Of a stretch of DNA of 64,000 nucleotides, positions 34,514 through 42,650 are shown in pieces. The notes under the pieces are model-generated. The model was not told the origin of the DNA, did not search any database, and was given only the letters and a program-made list of their open reading frames with translations. The position numbers were made by a program, and so were the translations under genes. Position 1 is the stretch's first letter. Each line of letters opens with the position of its first letter. This stretch comes from WHSW01 sp963749365 (GTDB taxonomy: Bacteria > Actinomycetota > Thermoleophilia > Solirubrobacterales > 70-9), in assembly GCA_963749365.1 (NCBI GenBank), contig CAVVME010000004.1, positions 434,001 to 498,000 on the forward strand, written 5' to 3'.

Positions 34514-36165
34514 GCGGATCGACCGGCAAGACGGCCGCGGCGGCCGGCGGGATCGTCCTCGCCACGCTGGCAGCCGGGCAATTCGTGATGGCCCTGGACA
34601 CCACGGTGATGAACACCGCGATCGCCACGGTCGCCGACGACGTCGGGACCACCGTCACCGGAATACAGACGGCGATCACCCTTTACACGCTTGTGATGGC
34701 GTCGCTGATGATCACCGGTGGAAAGCTCGGTGAGATTCTCGGCCGCAAGCGGGCGTTCTCGATCGGCTGCGTGATCTATGCCTGCGGTTCGTTTACCACC
34801 TCGCTCGCTCCCAACCTGACTGTGCTGATCATCGGCTGGTCGTTTCTGGAGGGGCTCGGGGCGGTGCTGATCATGCCGGCGATCGTCGCGCTGGTGGCAT
34901 CGAACTTCGGCCGCTCCGAGCGCCCGCGTGCCTACGGACTCGTCGTCGCCGCCGGCGCGATCGCGGCGGCCCTGGGTCCCGTGATCGGAGGCGCGTTCAC
35001 CACCTATGCGTCCTGGCGCTGGGTCTTCGCCGGGGAGGTAATCATCGTCTTGGTGATCCTCGTGCTGGCGCGGCGGATGAACGACAAGCCGGCCGAGGAG
35101 GGCGTTCGCCTCGACCTCGGAGGGACGACCCTGTCGGCGCTCGGGCTGAGCTTGATCGTCCTCGGGATCCTGAAATCCGGCACCTGGGGCCTCGTGCAGC
35201 CCAAGCCCGACGCCCCAACTGTGCTTGGGCTCTCGCCGGTGATCTGGATGGTCTTGGCAGGCGGCGTCACGCTGGCGCTCTTCCTCGCCTGGGAGAACCG
35301 ACGCGTCGAGGCGGGTCGGGGCGTGCTGATCGAGCCGGCGATGCTGCGCAACCTGCAGCTACGCAATGGAGTGATGTCGTTCCTGTTCACGTACCTGGTC
35401 CAGGCCGGAATCTTCTTCACCGTGGCGCTGTTCTTGTCGATAGCCCTCGGCCTCTCAGCGATCGATACCGGGGTGAGGCTGCTCCCGTTGTCGCTCTCGC
35501 TGCTCGCCTTCGCCGTCGGGATCCCGCGACTGCTCCCCGAGGCCAATCCGCGGCGGGTGATCCGGATCGGGTTCATCGTCCTGTTCGCCGGCCTAGTGCT
35601 TCTCGTCGGCCTGCTCGACGTCGGATCCGGCCCTGAGATCGTCACCTGGCCGTTGCTGCTCTGCGGTGCGGGTCTTGGAGCCCTCGCTTCTCAGCTCGGC
35701 AGCGTCACCGTCTCCGCGGTTCCCGACGAGCAGAGCGGCGAGGTGGGTGGGCTGCAGAACACCGGCGCGCAGCTAGGCGCCTCGGTCGGGACGGCGCTCG
35801 CGGGTGCAATTCTGATCTCAGCACTGACCGCCTCGTTCTTCACCGGCATCCAGAACAATCCTGCGGTTCCCGAAGGCCTGGCCAACCAGGCCGAGACCGA
35901 GCTCGCGGCCGGGATCCCGTTCACCTCCGACGCCGATCTCGAGGCGCAGCTCTCGGAGGCCGGCGTGTCCGCTTCGACCGCCGATGCGGTGGCGGAAGCC
36001 AACGCGGAGAGCCGGATCGAGGGCCTGCGGGCTTCGATCTCGATCCTCGCACTCCTCGCCCTGGCCGCGCTGCCGTTCACCAGAGGCATTCCGAAGGTCC
36101 AGCCCGGTGCCCAATCGAAGGGAAAACCCGCAGACCCGCTGGAGCCGAGCGCAGCCTCGGCTTAG
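34510..36165 (+). CDS. MFS transporter, DHA2-type (14 TM) drug exporter
   Basis: 551 residues from the ATG in the ATGA overlap. It starts GGIVLATLAAGQFVMALDTTVMNTAIATVA, the D-x-T-V-x-N-x-A helix 1 motif of EmrB/QacA pumps, with motif A GGKLGEILGRKRAFSIG and motif C GAIAAALGPVIGG. A long external loop (QAETELAAGIPFTSDADLEAQLSEAG) precedes the final helix. Two adjacent paralogous pumps of the same subclass may work on overlapping substrates or as a heteromeric pair; sequence alone cannot tell. Confidence 0.88.
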   Translation: MSGSTGKTAAAAGGIVLATLAAGQFVMALDTTVMNTAIATVADDVGTTVTGIQTAITLYTLVMASLMITGGKLGEILGRKRAFSIGCVIYACGSFTTSLAPNLTVLIIGWSFLEGLGAVLIMPAIVALVASNFGRSERPRAYGLVVAAGAIAAALGPVIGGAFTTYASWRWVFAGEVIIVLVILVLARRMNDKPAEEGVRLDLGGTTLSALGLSLIVLGILKSGTWGLVQPKPDAPTVLGLSPVIWMVLAGGVTLALFLAWENRRVEAGRGVLIEPAMLRNLQLRNGVMSFLFTYLVQAGIFFTVALFLSIALGLSAIDTGVRLLPLSLSLLAFAVGIPRLLPEANPRRVIRIGFIVLFAGLVLLVGLLDVGSGPEIVTWPLLLCGAGLGALASQLGSVTVSAVPDEQSGEVGGLQNTGAQLGASVGTALAGAILISALTASFFTGIQNNPAVPEGLANQAETELAAGIPFTSDADLEAQLSEAGVSASTADAVAEANAESRIEGLRASISILALLALAALPFTRGIPKVQPGAQSKGKPADPLEPSAASA

Positions 36166-36227
36166 CCAGCGCTTGCAATCGCGTCACCGAGCCGTCGTTT
36201 GACCAGGCCTTGCTCGCCGCGGCCTAG

Positions 36228-36845
36228 TTACGAGACGGCCAAGCTGCGGTCAAGCGCCCGGGTGGTGAGCTGGGCGAGCATCGTTCCGACCAGGGCGCCC
36301 GCGACGACGTCGCCGGGATAGTGCACGCCGACGTGGACGCGCGAGTACGAGACCACGGCGGCGAGCCCGAGCAGCGGGATCGAGGCGATCGGGAGGACGT
36401 GGCCGACTCCGGTCGCGTACGCGAACGCCGAGGCCGAGTGCCCGGACGGAAATGCCGTCGAGCCCGGCATCCGCGCCCAGCGCGCGACCGGGACCTGCTC
36501 GACGACCCGCTCCGGGCGGCGGCGTCCTCCAAGCGGCTTCAGCGCCAGGTTGGCGACCGCCGCGGCGACCCCGACGGAGGCGAGGCCTGCAACTGCCGCC
36601 CGCCTGCCCCGGCGGCCACCGAGCGCTGCCTGCATCGCCGCCGCGGCGATCCAGAGCTTCGAGTAGTCGGCGGCCCTGGAGACGCGGTTCATCGCGGTGT
36701 CCAGCGCCGGCGTGGGAGTGCGGGCGATCGCCGCGTAGACGGCGACGTCGATTCGCTCTGCGTCCCGGAGCCACCCGCGACCCTCCTCGGGTGACGATTG
36801 CGAGCGCGGTTCGGCCGGTCCAGGTTCGGCGCCGGGCAAGCCCAT
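36228..36845 (-). CDS. PAP2 family phosphatase (membrane phosphatidic acid phosphatase type 2)
   Basis: 205 residues with about five hydrophobic segments. The three PAP2 catalytic motifs are intact: KPLGGRRRPE (KxxxxxxRP type) near residue 103, PSGHSAS near 132 and SRVHVGVHYPGDV (SRxxxxxHxxxD) near 165. Such enzymes dephosphorylate phosphatidate, undecaprenyl diphosphate or related lipids on the outer face of the membrane. The N-terminal 25 residues are charged and Pro-rich. It is convergent with the second MFS pump. Confidence 0.9.
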   Translation of the reverse strand: MGLPGAEPGPAEPRSQSSPEEGRGWLRDAERIDVAVYAAIARTPTPALDTAMNRVSRAADYSKLWIAAAAMQAALGGRRGRRAAVAGLASVGVAAAVANLALKPLGGRRRPERVVEQVPVARWARMPGSTAFPSGHSASAFAYATGVGHVLPIASIPLLGLAAVVSYSRVHVGVHYPGDVVAGALVGTMLAQLTTRALDRSLAVS

Positions 36846-36947
36846 GGGTTGATCCTATGAGAGCTCGCATCGCCGGCGATTTCGGGACGGGGAAATCCCC
36901 CGCTCCGGGCGACGCGTCGCGGGAAGCATCGGTTTAGGGTGGTACGG

Positions 36948-38375
36948 ATGAGTCCGGCCGCGACCAAGAGCGCCCTGCACCAGGACGCATGGTCGGCGCA
37001 GGAGCGAGCGGCGGCCGGCAGGGCGGCGCGAAAGAGGGTGCCGCGATCGAGTCATGCGGAGTGGGCGGCTGCGACCGAGCGCCCCGATCCGGTCGCGATC
37101 CTCGAGCGCCAAGCCGCCGATCGAGTGTCGGAGCTGGTCCCGTTGCGCTACGGGCGGATGCTCGCCTCGGCCTTCACGTTCTACCGCGGAGCGGCGGCGA
37201 TCATGGCAGCCGACCTGGCCGAGAGCCCGACCTCCGGCCTCCTCGTCCAGGCGTGCGGCGACGCACACCTGTCCAACTTCGGTGCCTTCGCGTCGCCGAG
37301 CCGCGACCTCGTCTACGACATCAACGACTTCGACGAGACGCTTCCGGGACCCTGGGAGTGGGATCTGAAGCGCCTCGCCGCAAGCTTCGAGATCGGCGGC
37401 CGCGACCGCGGCTTCGGGCGCTCGCAGCGAGCGGAGATCGTCCGCACCGTCGCGCGCGAGTACCGCGACCGGATGCATCAGCTTGCCGCGATGTCGAATC
37501 TCGACGTCTGGTACCTGCGGGTCGAGGTCGCCGAGCTGCGGGACATGATCGGAGCGGGCGCGAGCAAGAAGGAGCTCAAGAGGTTCGATCGCACGGTTGC
37601 CAAGGCGCAGCGCAAGACCCGGTTGCGGGCATTCTCCAAGCTCACCCGCCGCGTCGATGGCGAGCTGCGGTTCCGCAGCGATCCCCCTGTGCTCGTCCCA
37701 TTCGACGAGGTCTTCGCCGGCAAGCAACTCGAGACCGCGGAAGCGAGGCTGCGACAGGTCCTCGAGCAGTACCGCGAGACACTGAGCCCCGAGCGCCGGC
37801 ACCTGTTCGACGGCTACCGGTACGTTCACGCCGCGCGCAAGGTGGTCGGGGTGGGCAGCGTCGGGACGCGCGCTTGGGTCGCCCTGTTCGTCGGGCGCGA
37901 CGAGGAGGACCCACTCTTCCTGCAGGTCAAGGAGGCCCAGCCGTCGGTGCTCGAGTCTTACACGGCCCCGACCGAGTATCCGCACCAAGGCCAGCGGGTC
38001 GTCGAGGGCCAGCGACTGACCCAGTCGACCGGCGACATCCTGCTCGGCTGGCTGACCGCGACCGGGCCCGACAACCGCAAGCGCGATTTCTACGTGCGCC
38101 AGCTCTGGGACCAGAAGGGATCCGCGGTGGTCGAGGCGATGACGCCGGATGGGTTGGCCCGCTACGCCCGTCTCTGCGGTGCGATCCTCGCCCGCGCTCA
38201 CGCTCGCTCGGGCGATCGCGTCGCGATCGCTGCCTACCTCGGAAACGGCGAGACGATGGATCGGGCGATCTCCGATTTCGCGGCCGCCTACGCGGACCAG
38301 AACGAGCGTGACTTCGACGCCTTGAAGCTCGCCGCGAACGACGGACGAATCGAGGTCGAGACGGAAGTCAGCTGA
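36948..38375 (+). CDS. DUF2252 family protein (kinase-like fold)
   Basis: About 475 residues starting MSPAATKSALHQD. DUF2252 signatures are clear: VPLRYGRMLASAFTFYRGAA, QACGDAHLSNFGAFASPSRD, VYDINDFDETLPGPWEWDLKRL, then FLQVKEAQPSVLE and a C-terminal ILARAHARSGD and YADQNERDF. The family has a protein-kinase/aminoglycoside-phosphotransferase-like fold in which GDAHLSNF and NDFDE mirror the catalytic loop (HGDxxxxN) and metal-binding Asp. The reaction is not known. It overlaps the convergent DUF202 gene by 8 bases. Confidence 0.88.
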   Translation: MSPAATKSALHQDAWSAQERAAAGRAARKRVPRSSHAEWAAATERPDPVAILERQAADRVSELVPLRYGRMLASAFTFYRGAAAIMAADLAESPTSGLLVQACGDAHLSNFGAFASPSRDLVYDINDFDETLPGPWEWDLKRLAASFEIGGRDRGFGRSQRAEIVRTVAREYRDRMHQLAAMSNLDVWYLRVEVAELRDMIGAGASKKELKRFDRTVAKAQRKTRLRAFSKLTRRVDGELRFRSDPPVLVPFDEVFAGKQLETAEARLRQVLEQYRETLSPERRHLFDGYRYVHAARKVVGVGSVGTRAWVALFVGRDEEDPLFLQVKEAQPSVLESYTAPTEYPHQGQRVVEGQRLTQSTGDILLGWLTATGPDNRKRDFYVRQLWDQKGSAVVEAMTPDGLARYARLCGAILARAHARSGDRVAIAAYLGNGETMDRAISDFAAAYADQNERDFDALKLAANDGRIEVETEVS

Positions 38376-38706
38376 TCGCGATCACGGCGATCACGGCGAT
38401 CCCGAGCAGAGCGCCGACCGCCGCGAGCAAACGCTCGGCTCGATGCGACAGCGGAGCGAAGCGACCCTCCTCGACGGCCCGATCGAGGCGCACGGCTCGG
38501 GCGCTCCCGATTGCGATCAGCGCGATCCCGTAGGCGGCGAAGGCGGACCCGAGGAGCACGTACGGGAGCTTGTCGACGCTGGGGTCGAGCGCCGGCAGGA
38601 TGCGGCCGATCCCGATCCCGACCGCGATCGCGGTCAGCCCGGTGCGCCACCAGGCGAGCTGCGTGCGCTCGGCCGAAAGCCTGGTCTGCGGGCCGCCTTC
38701 CTCCAC
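38368..38706 (-). CDS. DUF202 membrane protein
   Basis: 112 residues. LSAERTQLAWWRTGLTAIAVGIGIG is the hallmark 'ERT-x-LAW-x-RT' start of DUF202, followed by two more hydrophobic segments (YVLLGSAFAAYGIALIAIG and LLAAVGALLGIAVIAVIAI). Small three-TM proteins of this family (YidH/YidG-like) have no proven role. It ends inside the last codons of the DUF2252 gene on the other strand. Confidence 0.88.
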   Translation of the reverse strand: MEEGGPQTRLSAERTQLAWWRTGLTAIAVGIGIGRILPALDPSVDKLPYVLLGSAFAAYGIALIAIGSARAVRLDRAVEEGRFAPLSHRAERLLAAVGALLGIAVIAVIAIS

Positions 38707-38793
38707 GCGGTGAGCGTAGTCCCATTCGTGCGCGACCGGCGGGGTCGTCTACCGATATGATCGCGGCCGCCAAACCTGAGGGGAGAGTGTTTG

Positions 38794-39183
38794 ATGCTGG
38801 TCGCCGCCGATTACCCGTTCCTGGACGTCCTCTGGACGATGATCGTGTTCTTCGCCTGGGTGGCGTGGATCTGGATTGCGATCACGTGCTTCATCGACAT
38901 CTTCCGCCGCCACGACATCGGCGGCTTGCACAAGGCCGCCTGGGTGGTGTTCATCATCGTGATCCCCTTCCTGGGGGTGCTCGTCTACTTGATCGCCCAA
39001 CACGACGAGATGCGCGACCGCTCACTCGAGCAGGCCAAGGCCCAGCGGACGGCGATGGACCAATACGTCCGTGACACCGCCGGCGGCTCGGCGACCGAGA
39101 TCGCCAAGGCCAAGGAGCTGCTCGACAGCGGAGCGATCACGCAGGCGGAGTTCGACGCGATCAAGGCGAAAGCGCTCTCTTAG
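38794..39183 (+). CDS. PLDc_N-like/SHOCT membrane protein
   Basis: 129 residues from an ATG with GGGGAGA upstream; the adjoining TTG at 38791 is the alternative. Two membrane helices (LDVLWTMIVFFAWVAWIWIAITCFIDIF and AAWVVFIIVIPFLGVLVYLIAQ) with the HDIGGLHKAAW loop are the phospholipase-D nuclease N-terminal (PLDc_N) module. A C-terminal SHOCT domain follows (EIAKAKELLDSGAITQAEFDAIKAKAL). This combination is very common in actinobacteria and has no known function. It is a second SHOCT gene, beside that at 26328. Confidence 0.87.
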   Translation: MLVAADYPFLDVLWTMIVFFAWVAWIWIAITCFIDIFRRHDIGGLHKAAWVVFIIVIPFLGVLVYLIAQHDEMRDRSLEQAKAQRTAMDQYVRDTAGGSATEIAKAKELLDSGAITQAEFDAIKAKALS

Positions 39184-39201
39184 GACAAGCGAGGAAGGCC
39201 G

Positions 39202-40194
39202 TCAGGTCCACTCGGGCCCGAACAACGGCGGGCGCGAGACGATCGGCTTCAGCAGCATCGCCTCGCGAGCGCGATCGGCGATCCCGCGCGCGGTGAGCCC
39301 GAAATGCTCCATGCAGGCCTCGCCGGTGCCCGAGACGCCGAACTCGTCGCCCATCCCGACCGCGAACACCGGCACCGGGTGCTGCTCCGCGGCGACGTGG
39401 CGAACCGCGTCGGCGAGGCCGCCGGTGATCCGGTGCTCCTCGGCGGTCACCGCGACCCCCGTCTTCGAGATCGACTCGAGCACCGGCTCGGAGTGGATCG
39501 GCTTGACGATCGAGACGTTGAGCACCTCGGCCTCCACCCCGTCCTCGGCCTCGAGGCTGTCGGCGGCCTCGAGCGCCCGCCAGACCATGTGGCCGGTGGC
39601 GATCAGGCTGATGTCCTTGCCCTCGCGGAGCACGTCCACGCCGCCTCCGAGGGTCTCGGGGACGTCGTCGTAGACGACCGGGGTCGCCGGGCGACCGAGG
39701 CGGATGTAGATCGGGGCTTCGCTGTCGTAGGACTCGAGCGTCGCCCGGTAGGCCTGGTTGTAGTCGGCGGGAACGATCACCTGCATCCGCGGCATCGCCC
39801 GCATCAGCGCGATGTCCTCGATCATCTGATGCGACGCCCCGTCCTCACCGAGCGAGACGCCGCCGTGCGAGGCGCCGATCCGGACCGGGAGCTCGTTGTG
39901 GGCGATCCCGAGCCTGACCTGGTCGTAGGCTCGCCCGGCGGCGAAGATCGCGAAGGTGGAGGCATACGGGACCTTGCCGCTCGCCGCGAGCCCGCAGGCG
40001 ATCGACATCATGTTCGCCTCCGCGGCGCCGCAGTTGAAGAACCGCTCCGGGAACCGCTTTCCGAACCTGATCGACTGGGTCGAGACGGCGAGGTCGGCGT
40101 CGAGCGCGACCACGTCCTCGTGCGCCTCACCGAGCTCGACCAGGGCGTCGCCGTAGGCGTTGCGGGTCGCCGACGGCTCGGCCTTAGCGGCCAT
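39202..40194 (-). CDS. Transketolase, C-terminal (pyrimidine-binding) subunit
   Basis: 330 residues. The pyrimidine-binding domain includes the catalytic Glu in FNCGAAEANMMSIACGLAASG, ASHGGVSLGEDGASHQMIEDIALMR and VIVPADYNQAYRATLES. A C-terminal transketolase domain (VNVSIVKPIH region, VTAEEHRITGGLADAV) follows. It forms a heteromer with the product of the gene 11 bases into its start (40184-40194 overlap). Split transketolases are found in archaea, actinobacteria and thermophiles. The pair may serve the pentose phosphate route or a DXS-like or other ketol transfer; no further pathway genes lie alongside. Confidence 0.92.
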   Translation of the reverse strand: MAAKAEPSATRNAYGDALVELGEAHEDVVALDADLAVSTQSIRFGKRFPERFFNCGAAEANMMSIACGLAASGKVPYASTFAIFAAGRAYDQVRLGIAHNELPVRIGASHGGVSLGEDGASHQMIEDIALMRAMPRMQVIVPADYNQAYRATLESYDSEAPIYIRLGRPATPVVYDDVPETLGGGVDVLREGKDISLIATGHMVWRALEAADSLEAEDGVEAEVLNVSIVKPIHSEPVLESISKTGVAVTAEEHRITGGLADAVRHVAAEQHPVPVFAVGMGDEFGVSGTGEACMEHFGLTARGIADRAREAMLLKPIVSRPPLFGPEWT

Positions 40195-41122
40195 CGAGAG
40201 ACCTCGTCTGCTCGTCGAGCCGCGCCTCGAGCTCCTCGAGCGCCTCGGCCGCCAGCTCCTGGCTCGGCGGCTTGCCGTGAAAGCCGAACCGCCCCTCCAT
40301 CGCCGAGACCCCCTTGCCCTTCGTGGTCTGACAGACGATTGCCGCCGGACGATCGAGCGTCCGGCTGCGCTCGAGCGCCTCGACCAGGGCGCCCATGTCG
40401 TGGCCGTCGATCTCGATCGCGTCCCAGCCGAAGGCCTCGAACTTCGCCCGCACGTTGCCCGTGTCCATGACCTCCTCGGTGGTCCCGTCCGTCTGCAGGT
40501 GGTTGTAGTCGACGACCGCGGTCAGGTTGGTGACGCCGAAGTGAGCGGCGGCCGTCGCCGCCTCCCAGGTCTGGCCCTCCTGGCAGTCGCCGTCGGAGAG
40601 CACGCCGAATACGTGGGCGGTCTCGTCGAGCCGGTCGAGCCGCAGCGCCAGGCAGATGCCGACGCACATCGAGAGCCCCTGACCGAGCGAGCCGGTCGAA
40701 ACCTCGACCCCACTGGTCCGGTTCATATCGGGATGGCCCTGCAGATGGGCGCCGATCTTGCGCAGGCCCATCAGGTCCTCGCGCGGGATGTAGCCGGTCA
40801 GCGCCAGCGCCGCGTACTGGATCGGCGCCGCGTGGCCCTTGCAGAGCACGAACCGGTCGCGCTCGGGCCACTCGGGATTGGCGGGGTCGTGTCGGAGGAC
40901 ACGGAAGTAGAGCGCCGCGACGATGTCGGCGGCCGAAAGCGAGGAGTCGAGATGCCCCGACTTGGCGACCGCGAGCATGCTGACGCAGTCGATGCGCAGC
41001 ATCGTCGCCCAACGCTCGAGCTCGGCGACCGACGCCCTCGCGTCGTCGCCCTCGCGGGCGGCGGGCCTGGGGTCGGGGACCGGCCGCAGGTGGGTCACGC
41101 GGTCGAGACTAGCGGTCATCAC
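40184..41122 (-). CDS. Transketolase, N-terminal (thiamine diphosphate-binding) subunit
   Basis: 312 residues. The TPP-binding region reads GVLSDGDCQEGQTWEAA and then VVDYNHLQTDG (the GDG-x(25-30)-N motif). Other blocks are DCVSMLAVAKSGHLDSSLSAADIVAALYF, RFVLCKGHAAPIQYAALAL and VSTGSLGQGLSMCVGICLAL. The first ~35 residues are variable, so the true start may be a little later. It overlaps the C-terminal subunit gene by 11 bases, supporting co-translation of the two chains. Confidence 0.92.
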   Translation of the reverse strand: MMTASLDRVTHLRPVPDPRPAAREGDDARASVAELERWATMLRIDCVSMLAVAKSGHLDSSLSAADIVAALYFRVLRHDPANPEWPERDRFVLCKGHAAPIQYAALALTGYIPREDLMGLRKIGAHLQGHPDMNRTSGVEVSTGSLGQGLSMCVGICLALRLDRLDETAHVFGVLSDGDCQEGQTWEAATAAAHFGVTNLTAVVDYNHLQTDGTTEEVMDTGNVRAKFEAFGWDAIEIDGHDMGALVEALERSRTLDRPAAIVCQTTKGKGVSAMEGRFGFHGKPPSQELAAEALEELEARLDEQTRSLDGR

Positions 41123-41209
41123 GGGCGATCGAGCGGGGCAAGCCGGAACAACCTAGGCCGGGGCGCGGACATCAAGCGACGGGCGCATATCCGCAAAATG
41201 CAGGGTGCG

Positions 41210-41860
41210 ATGCAGACCCGCCCGATCAGGTCACTGGCCGCAACGGTGATCCTCGCCCTGGCGTCCGTGGCGCCGGCGGGGTGCGGCGATGACGACGAGC
41301 CGATCCCACCGCTGACGGCGCCCGAGGACAGCGCTATCCCCGGGCTCGAGGACGAGAGCGGCCAGGCCCCGCCGGGCGAGAAGCCCTCGGGCCCGGCCGA
41401 GAGCGGGTCAGACGATCCGCGCCAGACCGAGCTCGAACGCGGCGCCGAGCGCACCGTGCGCCGGTTCATCACCGCGCTCGACGCCCGCGACGGAAAGGGC
41501 GCCTGCGCGCTGCTCGCCGAGGGGGCGCTCGAGGCGCTCGAGCTGCCGGAGCCGCGTGGCGACTGCCCGAGTTCGCTCACGGCCTCGATCGGCTTCCGCG
41601 ATCCGCGCGGCCTCCCGGTCTGGGAGTCGGCGGAGCTGACCCAGCTCCGCTTCCAACGACTCACCCCTGAGGCGGCGACCGCGATCGCGACCGTGGCGAC
41701 CGAGTTCGCCGACCGCGAACAGGTCTCGATCGAGGACGACGTCATCTACCTGGCCCGGATCGACGGGCGCTGGCTGGTCGCGAAGCCGAGCTCCACTCTG
41801 TACCGGGCGGTCGGAATCGCCGACGTGCCGCCGTCGGTCCTGGCGCCGCCATCTCGCTAG
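41210..41860 (+). CDS. Putative lipoprotein of unknown function
   Basis: 216 residues from MQTRPIRS (an ATG 12 bases earlier is the alternative). The signal peptide ends in a lipobox, SVAPAGC, followed by an acidic, Pro-rich linker of about 50 residues. The globular part (residues 75-210) begins RTVRRFITALDARDGKGACALLAEGAL and ends RIDGRWLVAKPS, the layout of NTF2-like/DUF4878-type lipoprotein domains. There are two further Cys (GACALL and GDCPSS), which could form a disulfide. It lies just upstream of the ABC exporter genes on the same strand (14-base gap) and may be part of that unit. Confidence 0.72.
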   Translation: MQTRPIRSLAATVILALASVAPAGCGDDDEPIPPLTAPEDSAIPGLEDESGQAPPGEKPSGPAESGSDDPRQTELERGAERTVRRFITALDARDGKGACALLAEGALEALELPEPRGDCPSSLTASIGFRDPRGLPVWESAELTQLRFQRLTPEAATAIATVATEFADREQVSIEDDVIYLARIDGRWLVAKPSSTLYRAVGIADVPPSVLAPPSR

Positions 41861-41874
41861 CCTTCTCGCGCTCG

Positions 41875-42621
41875 ATGGCCGAATCCCCTCAATCTCCCAA
41901 TCCGCCGATCGTCTCCGCCCGCGAGCTGCGCCGGGTCTTCGGCGAGGGTGAGGCGGCGGTGCGAGCGCTCGACGGCGTCAGCGTCGAGTTCCCGAAGGGC
42001 CGCTTCACCGCGATCATGGGGCCGTCGGGGTCGGGCAAGTCAACCTTGATGCACATCCTCGCCGGGCTCGACCGCCCGAGCTCGGGGACCGTGGTGATCG
42101 ACGGGATCGACCTCGGCGAGCTCGACGACGGCGAGCTCACCGAGCTGCGTCGCGACAAGGTCGGGTTCGTGTTCCAGTTCTTCAACCTGCTCCCCGTCCT
42201 CGACGCGCGCGAGAACATCCTCCTGCCGTTGAAGCTCGCCGGCCGTGATCCCGACGGCTCCCGACTCGAGGCGCTGATCGATGCCGTCGGCCTCGGTGAC
42301 CGTCTCGATCACCGTCCGGCCGAGCTCTCCGGCGGCCAGCAGCAGCGGGTGGCGATCGCCCGCGCGCTGCTCGCCGAGCCGGCCGTGGTCTTCGCCGACG
42401 AGCCGACCGGCAACCTCGACTCGCACTCGAGCGAGGAGGTCCTGGCGCTGCTGCGGCGCGCGGTCGACGAGTTCGGCCAGACCGTTGTCGTCGTCACCCA
42501 CGACCCGGTTGCCGCGGCCGTCGCCGACCGGGTCCTGGTGCTCGTCGACGGCCGGATCGTCCGCGACGAGGGCGCGGAGAGCGCCGAGCAGGTGCTCGAC
42601 CTGATGAAGCAGGTCGCCTGA
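41875..42621 (+). CDS. ABC transporter ATP-binding protein, MacB/LolD type
   Basis: 248 residues. Walker A is MGPSGSGKST, the Q-loop FVFQFFNLLPVLDARENI, signature LSGGQQQRVAIARA, Walker B VVFADEPTGNLD and the H-loop VVTHDPVAAAVAD. FFNLLP and DEPTGNLD are typical of the LolD/MacB branch, whose ATPases drive FtsX-type mechanotransmission proteins rather than classical importers. Its partner is the large permease 29 bases downstream. Confidence 0.93.
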   Translation: MAESPQSPNPPIVSARELRRVFGEGEAAVRALDGVSVEFPKGRFTAIMGPSGSGKSTLMHILAGLDRPSSGTVVIDGIDLGELDDGELTELRRDKVGFVFQFFNLLPVLDARENILLPLKLAGRDPDGSRLEALIDAVGLGDRLDHRPAELSGGQQQRVAIARALLAEPAVVFADEPTGNLDSHSSEEVLALLRRAVDEFGQTVVVVTHDPVAAAVADRVLVLVDGRIVRDEGAESAEQVLDLMKQVA

Positions 42622-42650
42622 TCAGCGACCTGATGACGGCGACCACCTAG

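Noticed and set aside
39304..41860. Long plus-strand frames over the transketolase genes
   Set aside because: They mirror the conserved minus-strand genes. Only the 3' end from 41210 is coding, as the lipoprotein.
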